Positions 9,946 to 18,966 of a DNA stretch of 38,820 bases are shown here, piece after piece. Within the stretch, counting starts at the first letter, position 1. Each line of letters begins with the position of its first letter. Source of the stretch: Chrysophaeum taylorii (Eukaryota; Sar; Pelagophyceae; Pelagomonadales; Pelagomonadaceae); contig JAQMWT010000257.1 in assembly GCA_029834535.1 (NCBI GenBank), positions 1 through 38,820 of the forward strand, given 5' to 3'. Both the position numbers and the translations under genes were made by a program. The notes under the pieces were generated by a model. It ran no database searches. It saw only the letters and a program-made list of their open reading frames with translations, and was not told the DNA's origin.

Positions 9946-11972
9946 CGCAAGGTTACCACACGTTTGCTTCACACAGCAACTACGCCGCCTAGCTCACGAA
10001 CACCTACTGTAACTCTACTTTGCTCTGGGATGTCCACTCCTGCATTCTTGGCTTGCGCTTCTAATGACTTGCAAATCAACATCAACGTTAAAGTTCTTGT
10101 TGAGAGCGACGACAATCTCACGCACATGCTACGAAGACGTTTTGGTAATTCCATCGAAGTTTCCCATCCCTACCCAAGTTTCTCACATATCTCCATCGAG
10201 CATCGGACGTCGAACGTGCAAGATATTACACCGATATAGTGGAACTGACATCACCATGCACAAATCGCAACATAATCAATGGGAGATCCATTTCCACCTT
10301 CGAGCGTGATATGGACGATTCCTTGTTTCCAAGTGCTCTAAGTGTACTTGAGCTTTTAAAGCCGCTTGTTCTTTTCATGGAAATGACACCACCACACTCC
10401 GCATCGTGTGAAAACCATATACGAGTTGCTAATCTCATCTTCTCAACGATGCACTATACGGTGGATATATGTGACCGATTTCCATGCTATATGTGTGGAG
10501 ATTATCAAGCCAGAGAAAGATGGATCCTCGTTGCGCGCAAATTTAACACCGGCCATCTTGATCTGCTTTCCTGGCCTAACAAACGAGTTACTTCCTTTCT
10601 GGATATTGCAGACCACGCTAATTCCACAAGTCGCAAGTTAATAGTCGACGAACCTTGGACGCAGGTCTTTCCCGACATACCATTCGTGTCCACACCTAAA
10701 ACCTACAACATCATCAGTCGCACAGGATCTGTTTGTCTAACTGTGACTGAACTTGAAACCTTAACCGTGCTGTTCCTTCGTCTGCACTCTAACAAAACAG
10801 TCGAACACCTCAGTCAAGATGAAAAGGAGGGCATTTCTAACTTTCGCCTGGGATTCTCGACTAATTCAAGAAAACCACTTGCTTGCATGAGATCTCCTAT
10901 TGAACTCAAAGCTTTTGTGCTCCTCTATAATATTATGGGACGTTTATTCCCTAAATCTATCACATTACCTGTGTCCTTTCGTATTACAACTATCGAATCT
11001 AACCAACCATCTCACAGGTTATTCTTAAATAAATCCTCTACTTCCTCCATCATTTACATCACCGGTGGAAGACACACAGGCGGAGACAGAACAGTTTCTA
11101 ACTCCTCTTCTACATACCAGGCACATATAAATGCTTTTGGCGAAACCTATACCTTCCTAACACATGATGCCGGAATCGACAAGACTGCTTCTCCCGAACC
11201 TGTTACTGGTTTTCTTTGGCTTTGCCAAGCATACCATAATAATAATGAAAATCAAGACACGCGTCGTCTAGTACAAACACTGGTTCCCTATACTTCTCCT
11301 GTACTTCACGATTCTTTTGTCTTCTACCCTCAGGAAAATCGTCTCGTATTTATCGATATAATGTTTGCTTTAAGTGACATGCATCTGTCCCAAAGGAGAT
11401 ACCTGGGCTTTATTACATCAAGCAATAGGAAGATGGGTGCCAAATTTCATTCTATATACACGCCCACTCCTACCATTCGTGGATTTGCTAATATGCTCGT
11501 GTACGATCCACGACTCGATCGCATTCGACATTACTCAACTCGTGAATTGGCACGCGCCAATAACTTCACAGCGCACCAAATCAATTTTCTTTTGTCTTTG
11601 TCCCCGGACCTATGCTGTGACATAATCGCTAATGCTATTCCGGCTGGAACATATCATATAATTTATAAACATTTGTGTCAGCTTGTCTATGACTTGCGTA
11701 AATTAACGCCATCACCATCTTCTGACCCTGATCATGCTTCTCTAACCAAAAACTATAGGTCAACCTTCTTCACAAATATATTCCCAACAGATACATCCTT
11801 AATATCACACCAGAGATCCATTACAATGTTCTACATCTCCAATAAAAAACTCTCATGTTGTGATAATCTTGCTTCTAACCACGAACTTCCATCTTTTCAT
11901 CTCGATTCAGTAGCTCATGTCTTCCTCTCTAACACCTCATCCGCAGATATATCATCTCCTACTAAAGAATGA
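9946..11972 (+). pseudogene. C5-cytosine DNA methyltransferase domain in copia 1 pol
   Basis: C5-MTase motifs appear in the canonical order. Motif I is LLCSGMSTPAF (AdoMet binding, about 10014) and motif II is VLVESDDN. After a frameshift near 10200, motif IV is DIVELTSPCTN with the putative catalytic Cys codon at 10257-10259. Motif VI is LVLFMEMTPP. Motif VIII is GDYQARERWILVA, the classic QxRxR pattern. About 320 residues of target-recognition region end in TPTPTIRGFAN, followed by motif IX HYSTRELARANNF and motif X IANAIPAGTYHIIYKHL. The usual PCQ is PCT and the motif VI 'ENV' is 'MEM'. The frame ends with TGA at 11970-11972 before the integrase. Only the one frameshift breaks it. The product would methylate cytosine in DNA; specificity is unknown. 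Confidence 0.8.
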
Positions 11973-13263
11973 CAAATTCCTCTCATAACACCAAGACAGC
12001 TCCATGAGAAGCATGAGCCCTTCGATAAGAAAGTTCATGCCAGGGGCACCCTCGCATTTCGAGATGCGCAACAACGAGCTACCAATTTTCACAACATCCA
12101 CCATTCTAGTGATTCTCAATCTATAAAAGCTGTTCAGGTTAATGCCCGTCCTGGACATCACCCATCTGACGTACCCTACCATAAGTTCTGTGTGGATTGT
12201 ACGATTCATAAAAAACGCTTCCCTCATCCACACCACCTTACCAAGCAACCATCATTCGAAAAAAATTTTCAACCTGGTGAAGCCTGGGCATGTGACAGTG
12301 GTTACGTATCTGTTCTCTCGGGAATGGGGACCCTTTCGACAGATCATTTTTTTTAAGTGTCACAATAATTAATCCAGAAACGTGAGTGTGTGTGTCCCGA
12401 CACATTAACGGAACTCTACTTTCTGTTCTTATCCCTATGTATGCTCGAAACGGAAACACAAAATCTGCGTTTTGTAAAGCCGATTCATTTCAAAACGCTT
12501 CACTCGAGGCCTACTTTCTGTTCTTTGCTAAATGTATGAGCCAAAAGCCTTAATATTTATAAAATGTTTTCTTCTTGCCAAGTTAGTGTACTTTTGTCGT
12601 AGCACTAATTCTGGCGAATTTTGTCACGCCCTTGAGTTTGTCCGCAATTTTTGCTCTACTTATGTTCATGTACAACCAAAACAAATCTATTGTGATTCCT
12701 TTAAACCCTATTTATCTCAGCATGTTACAACCCCCTTCCGTGTGGAACATGGTATTAATATGTCCGCGTTCCCCCCTTACTTGCATGTCTTTAATCATGA
12801 AGTAGAAGCCGCTGTTGGTCACATAGCCACTGCCGCGTCTACACGACTCCGGCATATGCTTAATGTATCCTATAAAGGTCACCCCCTAACAGATCCGGCA
12901 CCACACTACCCGTGGGCTGTTATACATGCTATCCAATCGTATAATCTCCTCCCTAACGTTTCCCTCGAACGTATTTATAATAAAGTCCAAAGCCCCCAAC
13001 AAGTTTTGTTAGACCAATGTAATGTTCCCCAACAGGACTACCTCTAACCTTTTGGTTCTGTTTGTTATCTGCATTTGGAACCTAACAAATCTCATCAATA
13101 TGGGCCTCGATGTCGTCCTTACATCTACTTGTGTGGTGCTAATGTCATAAACCCTTTAATAACACCCCATGTTAATCATTTAGCCGGTGTTGTCCTTAAT
13201 CCTGACAACGGCCAAGTCCGTGTTTCCTCCAAACTGACCTTTCCTCATCTTATTTCCTCCTGA
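11973..13263 (+). pseudogene. integrase of copia 1
   Basis: The HHCC zinc-binding part reads FHNIHH...KFCVDCTIHKKRF. The catalytic core follows: PGEAWACDSGY with the first Asp, a ~210-bp insertion near 12358-12570, then LLAKLVYFCRS, IYCDSFKPYLSQHVTTP with the second Asp, and FNHEVEAAVGH, probably with the catalytic Glu. AVIHAIQSYNLLPN and SPQQVLLDQ follow, then the C-terminal 'FG' segment PFGSVCYLHLEPN and LAGVVLNPDNGQV. The head continues in frame from the methyltransferase after its TGA. Stops at 13045-13047 and 13261-13263 and a frame change at 12340 inactivate it. It would insert the element's cDNA. Confidence 0.8.
12358..12570. other. about 210-bp insertion within the integrase core
   Basis: Copia 2 and general integrase structure place FFK (ending 12357) directly before LLAKLV (from 12571). 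The sequence between is AT-rich and noncoding. It contains a short internal repeat (CTACTTTCTGTTCTT ... TGTATG, at about 12418 and 12511) and a GTGAGTGTGTGTGTCCC run. I see no clear duplication or terminal repeats, so its nature is unknown. Confidence 0.5.
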
Positions 13264-15229
13264 TTATGAACAGCATCCGCCTCTCGCACCTTCGCCCGAC
13301 ATTCCCTTCTCTGTTTACAGCACCCCCAATGATGCGGCGCAGAGGGGGAATGCTATGCCTACCGACACTGACCACGAGAGGGGGACTCCTTCTGCTCCTC
13401 TCCATGCTCCCTCTCCCGTTCCCGCATGTGCTCCAGCTGCTTCTGCACCCGCTACTTCCGCCACCACACCTACATCTGAAGTGTCCTCAAACACTTTGCC
13501 ACTTTTACCATCTTATCGGTCTCTCTATTCCCAGGATGTCCTACGTCTCACTCGTGGTCCTCATCACCCTCAACCTCGTCGCAAAACCAATCTCAAGGAT
13601 GTTCTTACTCGTATTGCCTCGCCTACTGTTGCCGCTTATAAACAAGCCGGTGGTGCGCTTGCCGACTTCAAGTATGACCTCTCCAAGCAGTACATAACTT
13701 TCTGCGACCCCACCCTCCACTCCCTTCATCTTGCTCATGGCATCCACTGGACGGCTATACCTCCAGAGGGGGAATTTACACCATCCCTTCATCACCATGT
13801 TCACCAAGCGCTTTCACAGTCCTCTTCAGTTATGTGTCATAGGAGCCATAGCCATCCATCGCCTGATGCTCCTCACGTTCATTTCTGCGACGACGTCAAC
13901 CTTGCAGACTTTCACCTTCCTCAAGCTCTCGTTCATCTAATTTCTGAACATGCTCACGCCTTTCAAGTTCCTCCCGCTCAATATGTTTATGCTTTGTTCA
14001 CACCCCACTCCATTTTGGATCATAATGACGCTTCTTATGGTGCCTCCGAGCCTCACCTCTCCGCCATCGAAGACTATATCACCGTGCAATCGCATTACAT
14101 TGAGGCCCACCTTGGTGATGCTCCTCTACTAGTTGTTCAACTCGTCGAAGATCCCGATCACGCTCACACGCACGATAATGTCGCTTCTTGCGCAACTACC
14201 CATCTTACGACGGCTCATGACCCCAGCACTGTTGGTTCGGACGAATACAAGATTCAAGCCAAAGATATCAAAATTGATGAATATGAGTTGAACTGCCTCA
14301 AAGGTCTTTCAGACGCTGATCGCAAAGCTTATATCTCCGCCATCTCCAAAGAGATTTTTGATATTGTTAAGTTTGGCTGCTTTAAACTAGCGCTGCCAAT
14401 GGTCAACTCAAAGCCTATTGACACCCGCCTCGTCCTACGTATAAAAACCAATGCTGCTGGTCAGTACATTAAGCATAAAGCACGCCTGGTCCTACGAGGA
14501 TTCTTAGCCTCTCTGGGCACCGATTTTTTCAACACATTCAGCCCTATGGCACAGCTTACTGGCATCCGTTGTATTCTGGCGCTAGCAGTCCATCTGCGAC
14601 TTCCCGTCTACCATATTGACGTACCTAACGCTTTTGTTCAGGCTCCCGTCGACTCTCATGTCTATGTTAAAACTGCCACAAGGCATTTACCTTCTCGATC
14701 CCGAAGATACCAAATATCAAGGCCGTCGTCTCCCAAAACTACTTAAATCTCTCTATGGATTACGCCAGAGCCCCGCCCTTCGGAATCAAACCATAAACGG
14801 CTTCTTTGATTCATTAGGCTATACACGATTTCGAACAGATACCTGCATTTACGATAAAGTCCAAGCTGACGCTACATTTTTAATTTGCACGCTCTCGGTG
14901 GATGACGTAGTCATCACTTGCACTTCGGAAACTCTACGTCGTGAATTCCAACAAGCCCTGAAAAAGGAATACTCAGTCGACACCTTTGAATAAGTCCATA
15001 CTCTCCTAGGCATGCGCATAACGCGTACTAATGATGGTTCTATATCACTGGACTGTCAGGCTAAACTTGATGCATTGTTCGAAGAGTACCCCATTTTAAT
15101 GCAGTTACGTCCCACTTCTACACCGATGTCACCATCAGCCACGTATAAAACTGGAGACCCATCTTCTGATATGGGCAAGTTCATCCTTCACACCTTCTAT
15201 ACTCTACTCGGCAAGCTCACTTTGTCCAA
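13264..15229 (+). pseudogene. linker and reverse transcriptase of copia 1
   Basis: A Pro/Ala-rich linker with TPNDAAQRGNAM, a second copy of the candidate cleavage motif, leads into a 300-residue segment typical of this family (DFKYDLSKQYITF, IHWTAIPPEGEF, DEYKIQAKDIKIDEYEL). RT follows: KARLVLRGFLASLGTDFF, YHIDVPNAFVQAP, then after a frameshift near 14670 GRRLPKLLKSLYGLRQSP and the catalytic LSVDDVVITC, the copia equivalent of YVDD. A stop at 14991-14993 precedes the LLGMRIT connection region. A further frameshift lies near 15230. RT copies element RNA into cDNA in virus-like particles. Confidence 0.85.
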
Positions 15230-16072
15230 TTGGCCTGTCGCCCTGATATATCCCAAAGTCTTAGTCGTTGCTCTCGAGGAATGCATAATCCAGCATTTCT
15301 ACATGTTCAAGTACTAACAGGAACGCTCCGCTACTTGCGCAAGCCCGAAAATCGCAATCTTCGACTCTGGTACTACTCTGGCTCTTCCGCTCTAATGGAC
15401 CATCTTAGACTTCTTATCGGCAATCGCACTGACATGGCAACCATGTTGGATTACACTAAAGAACAAGTCAATTCAGGTAACTTTGATCCATTGGTCGCGT
15501 TCGTTGATGCCGATAACGCACCCTCTTATGAACAAGACCGCAAGTCTACAACCGGTTACGCCATCTTTTTGTTCGGTTCTCTCATCACTTGGAAGTCTAA
15601 GCTACAGCCTATCACGGCTACTTCTGCGCATGAGAGTGAACTTATCGCCCTTAATATGTGTGCCGATGATGTGGTCTGGTTACGTAAATTGTTAACGGAA
15701 ATGGCATTCGCTATAAATCCTCACTTCTATCTTCGCCAACCTTCAGGGAAAGACTTGTTACTAGATTATGATGCTCACGACAACCCCCTCCCATCGGACA
15801 TGTCGTTCATACGTAACAGTCCTATACTTGGAGACTCTGCTTCTGCTATCCATCTATCAAATAATCCCGACAGTGCGACTAAGGCCAAAGCTATCAGCAC
15901 ACGCTGGTTCCGTATTCGCGACTACGTACAGTTAAAACGTATACGTCTACATCATGTTTCCGGTACTCAAAACATTGCTGATGGATTTACTAAGCCCTTC
16001 GGAGCTCCGCTCTTCAGCAGATTTCGCACGTTACTTGGCTTACAACAACCCATAGCTCAACAAGATGGTTGA
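15230..16072 (+). CDS. RNase H domain of copia 1 pol (open over 280 codons)
   Basis: This is the last pol domain and an undamaged frame. It includes RPDISQSLSRCS, the connection-domain landmark of copia RT, then AFVDADNAPSYEQDRKSTTG, the first RNase H Asp and RKSTTGY signature. SAHESELIAL follows with the catalytic Glu, then GDSASAIHLSNNP and the C-terminal HHVSGTQNIADGFTKP. Length and order are those of Ty1/copia RNase H. The domain removes the RNA strand during reverse transcription. Its stop overlaps the ATG of the next ORF by 8 nt (16065-16072), suggesting coupled or bicistronic expression of that ORF. It is part of a broken polyprotein, so it is unlikely to be made alone. Confidence 0.8.
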   Translation: MACRPDISQSLSRCSRGMHNPAFLHVQVLTGTLRYLRKPENRNLRLWYYSGSSALMDHLRLLIGNRTDMATMLDYTKEQVNSGNFDPLVAFVDADNAPSYEQDRKSTTGYAIFLFGSLITWKSKLQPITATSAHESELIALNMCADDVVWLRKLLTEMAFAINPHFYLRQPSGKDLLLDYDAHDNPLPSDMSFIRNSPILGDSASAIHLSNNPDSATKAKAISTRWFRIRDYVQLKRIRLHHVSGTQNIADGFTKPFGAPLFSRFRTLLGLQQPIAQQDG

Positions 16073-17362
16073 CCCTTACCCTTCACTATGCATCCTCCGC
16101 CTTGGAAAGTCCATTGCTATTAACAAGCTGCTCAAAGAGGCGCTCATGCAGCATATGGCAAACTTTAACGTCGATGCTTCTACAATTATTATCAACCCTG
16201 ACTCTAATGCTCTCTCTTGCTTCAGTTGCCTTATATCTCGAGCGTAAATCTTGAGATCCTTGTAGCAGCTTGGTCTTTGTTACAGTCCATTGAAGATAAA
16301 ACCTGTGTAGTCACCAATCCTGATGAGCTACTTAATGTGCTCATCGAACGCTTTGTTAATGATGTTTCTTGCCAACTTAACGCGACTTCTTCCGAAACGA
16401 TACCGCCAATGCTTAACTACTTTCGCCAACTTTCACCTGATCATAAATCTGCCTTTAAAAACGTGCTAGTCCAGGTTGGCTACCCCTCTACTATAATTGA
16501 TGCCTTTTCAGATAATATCTCATTTGAAGATGTGACACCAGCACCAACCGATAATCCATCCGCTGAACCCACGCCAGATAAAGCTAACGACAATATGCCT
16601 GAATCTGCACGCCAATTAAAAGAAGAGGTTCAGTCTTTATCTTCATGTCTCACTAACAGTAAACAGCAATTGATGGCACGAGATCAGCAGCTATCGGTTG
16701 CGCTAAATGCTCTAACCCAGATGCAAGAAGCTTACGACACACTAAATACTCAAATGACCGAGAACATCAAGCATGTTGCCCTGTTGGATAACATACTTTC
16801 AAGTCTTCAGATGCATCAGGACAATATAATCCCAACCTTCGCTGTCTTTGTCCACATAATTGCACGCTCGCTCATTTCTTCTGTTGGACAGTTCCCTCCA
16901 GATACGTATGATGAGGCACAGCAAGTTCTAATCGACAACGCAGCTCACAATTTACATGCAGCGATGTCCGATGCAAAGGATCATGTTATTCCTACATTGG
17001 ATCTACACGCTTTAACACCAGACGCTACTATGTCCTTCCTCTCGTCTGTTATGGCACCCTTGGTCACCTTGGGTGATGCTATGACTACACACAATACCGC
17101 TAACGACCTATCCTCCGATGATCACAACTCGTCTTCTCCAGAATTAAAGGAACTGGACGATAATAGCGAGGATGAATTGGACCACACCTCTGATGTTGTG
17201 GATACCGATACCACTTCTTTACGTAATATCACAACACGCTCGACATCACAATTAATTTGTCATGTTTTGTTGTTTGTTCCATTGTTCGTTGTTCTCACGT
17301 ATATTGCACAAGTTCCGCCTCAAGAACGTCTGACATGCATAAACCATCCTTTCACACGTTGA
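16065..17362 (+). pseudogene. extra ORF (ORF3) after RNase H: coiled coil plus C-terminal membrane segment
   Basis: An ATG at 16065 overlaps the pol stop. A frameshift at about 16230-16245 separates the first ~55 codons from a 381-codon frame ending at 17362. Visible parts: a helical N-terminal third; an acidic Pro/Thr spacer (APTDNPSAEPTP); a heptad-like coiled coil (SARQLKEEVQSLSSCLTNSK onward, about 75 residues); a second helical block; a Ser/Asp/Glu-rich stretch; and a single hydrophobic segment LICHVLLFVPLFVVLTYIA about 10 residues before the C-terminus. There is no N-terminal signal peptide. I recognise no family. Its place after RNase H is where plant copia elements of the SIRE type carry envelope-like ORFs, but any membrane or envelope role is inference. 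A tail-anchored structural protein is an alternative. Copia 2 is truncated before this point. Confidence 0.65.
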
Positions 17363-17522
17363 GGGTGTCCAGAGAGCTACACTATTATGTGTACGACACC
17401 GAAACATTTCACGCCTTTCACACGTATCTCTGCAAGAGGGTTTTCTCTCCGTAATACCGCTTTCCCTCTTTCCTTCCGTACCCTTCCGCAATTACTTATT
17501 CATGACTATGAAGAATACAGTC

Positions 17523-17776
17523 GGAAGCTCTCTTCCAACCTGGAGTAGGCCTCCAGGTGCGTACCGTCAGGTACGGGGTGTTCTGTTTAATTAACAGAGG
17601 CTTCGTTCCTCGTTTTCAGTGTAAACGCTTCTATGGGACCTAAAGTCCTTAAGGAGTTAGGGCTCAAATCCCTACCTTGTGTAGTAGCATGTGACAAGCG
17701 GAATGGTCTGTACACGCCTAAGACTGCACGCAGTCTCTACCATGTACCCGGAGAGGGTCAAATCTCTCCAATGGTA
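17523..17776. other. chain of eight short perfect hairpins
   Basis: Eight inverted repeats occur in about 255 bp: 17523-17536 (GGAAG/CTTCC), 17539-17557 (CCTGGAG/CTCCAGG), 17560-17575 (CGTACC/GGTACG), 17582-17598 (TCTGTT/AACAGA), 17636-17648 (GGAC/GTCC), 17658-17674 (TAGGG/CCCTA), 17721-17736 (AGACTG/CAGTCT) and 17750-17769 (GGAGAG/CTCTCC). The last is enclosed by TACCAT/ATGGTA (17738-17743 and 17771-17776). Loops are 4 to 8 nt. The stems are perfect, which looks like a structured RNA rather than chance. It lies in the presumed R/U5 or 3' UTR of the element. Confidence 0.7.
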
Positions 17777-17805
17777 CAGCGCGTCCCGTAAGTATTTAGG
17801 AATCA

Positions 17806-17821
17806 TATGTTAACCTGATGT
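17806..17821. repeat. target-site duplication, left copy (16 bp)
   Basis: TATGTTAACCTGATGT is repeated exactly at 17978-17993, flanking the truncated SINE-like copy 3. Confidence 0.9.
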
Positions 17822-17977
17822 CGCACAAGACCGCGCGCAGTGGCGGTCCGCCATCAACGCCTTTTCATCCCTCGCCTCTACCCCAACTGTGTGATTTTGC
17901 TCTGTGATCCTGGACCGGCTACTGCCGGCCCAGCCTGGCTCCCATGCCCGGGAGAGGTCCGAAGTTAGTTAGTTAGT
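17822..17977 (+). mobile_element. SINE/LINE-like retroposon copy 3, 5'-truncated (156 bp)
   Basis: It starts at CGCACAAGACCGCGCGCAGTGG, internal to copy 1, and runs to the shared GCTCCCATGCCCGGGAGAGG and the GAAGTTAGTTAGTTAGT tail. A 16-bp duplication surrounds it. Truncation at the 5' side only, with an intact tail, is typical of retroposition. Confidence 0.85.
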
Positions 17978-17993
17978 TATGTTAACCTGATGT
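17978..17993. repeat. target-site duplication, right copy (16 bp)
   Basis: Exact second copy of the 17806-17821 sequence. Its first bases could also be shared with the tail. Confidence 0.9.
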
Positions 17994-18558
17994 GTTTCTA
18001 TGTATCGTCTGTCGTGTGCCGAGGCTAGGGGAACTGGACCCTACCTTTTTGTTCCCTGAAACCTAACCTTGCCAGACTCACACGGTGAGACGGGATGGTC
18101 TCTCAGTGACTTAACCACTGCCTCGCGGAATTCTCTGCAGGTTATGGGCCCAGCGGGGTCCTGAGGGATCATGTGTTGCATGCACGTACCATATTGGGTT
18201 TTGGACCGTTACCGCGCCGGTCTAGCCTCGCCATGCAACACAATTGTTTGTATACGCTTTAACATAGCTACACCGCACACGTCAAGACTGCGCACTCCTT
18301 GTGTGCTTGTTTATAGTCATCGTATTGTCGTGATAGTGTCGGTATGTGTGTAGTCTGGCTAACCTGTACTGATTGCACGTGCGCTTGGTATATTTTGGGT
18401 ATGTCCGCTATAACACTCCACGATAGTACAGACCTACCGCTCTCCGAGCACCACCTTAAACAACTGCCTGTCAGTGCATAACCTTTCACACTGGCAGGAA
18501 CCACAGTTTGTACAGTTGCCATATAGGCACCTCCCATTGTCTACCGGATGAGTGTACA

Positions 18559-18744
18559 TAGAGATAGAAAATTCCGGTTAGGGTTAGGACCCCCCCCCCT
18601 TTGACCTCACACTCACACCAAACAACCCCAAATCACTGTGTCGAACACCGTGCTGCTCTTTGTGTCGTTAGAGGACAGCACGAAAGGCAGCACTACCACT
18701 GCCACCATTCTCTACCAGAGGCACAGTGATTTTACTGTTCTCTA
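18559..18744 (+). repeat. 5' LTR-like repeat of element B
   Basis: 186 bp, TAGAGATAG ... CTGTTCTCTA. Compared with the 3' copy it differs at five substitutions plus one-base length changes in a C-run and a T-run. It contains GGTTAGGGTTAGGAC followed by ten C residues. It shares with the 3' copy the internal deletion that distinguishes both from the longer repeat at 2325-2663. Confidence 0.8.
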
Positions 18745-18966
18745 GGTTTGGACCCAGTCCGGTACTGGTAGAGAAGCGCCCTCCGAAAGACATCGATCTC
18801 GATCGACGTCTCGGACAAAGACTCAGGATTTCCAGGCAAGAGCAATCTCCTGAAGTTCCTGGAAGTTTTAAGACCGTAGTCAAGTCTCATCGCTTGCTAC
18901 TGGTGAACAAGTGTGAACAAAGTGTGAAAGGCAAACAACAACGCGCAAAACGCAACCCCGAAAACG
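18745..18966 (+). other. leader of element B
   Basis: A 222-bp noncoding stretch lies between the 5' repeat and the first ATG. TTTGGACCCAGTCC and CTGGTAGAGAAGCGCC directly after the repeat are places where a tRNA primer-binding site (TGG...) would be expected. I cannot match either confidently to a tRNA. Confidence 0.35.

Larger units (their letters stand above)
6935..18558 (+). mobile_element. copia 1: methyltransferase-bearing Ty1/copia element, 5' LTR missing
   Basis: The domain order is gag, retropepsin, C5-cytosine methyltransferase, integrase, reverse transcriptase, RNase H and an extra downstream ORF. Integrase before RT defines the Ty1/copia class. Coding sequence is distinctly AT-richer than the flanking SINE-like copies. 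The 5' end is lost at the SINE tail, with only 46 bp of leader left before the gag ATG. The 3' region runs to the B terminal repeat at 18559 and may be the 3' LTR. At least six frame breaks make this copy inactive as a whole. Confidence 0.85.
17363..18558 (+). other. 3' noncoding region of copia 1, candidate 3' LTR
   Basis: About 1.2 kb follows the ORF3 stop with no supported gene. It begins TTGAGGG-TGTCCAGAGAG and ends GTGTACA just before the B terminal repeat. TG...CA termini and a short purine run before 17366 are compatible with an LTR. No second copy exists in the window, because the 5' end of the element is lost, so this cannot be proved. It contains a dense chain of hairpins (17523-17776), a truncated SINE-like copy (17822-17977) and further short inverted repeats such as CAGTG/CACTG near 18102-18118. 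Confidence 0.45.

Noticed and set aside
18574..18590. TTAGGGTTAGG telomere-like motif, also at 26620 and in reverse at 2482
   Set aside because: It occurs at the same place in each B terminal repeat, so it belongs to the element and is no telomere array.
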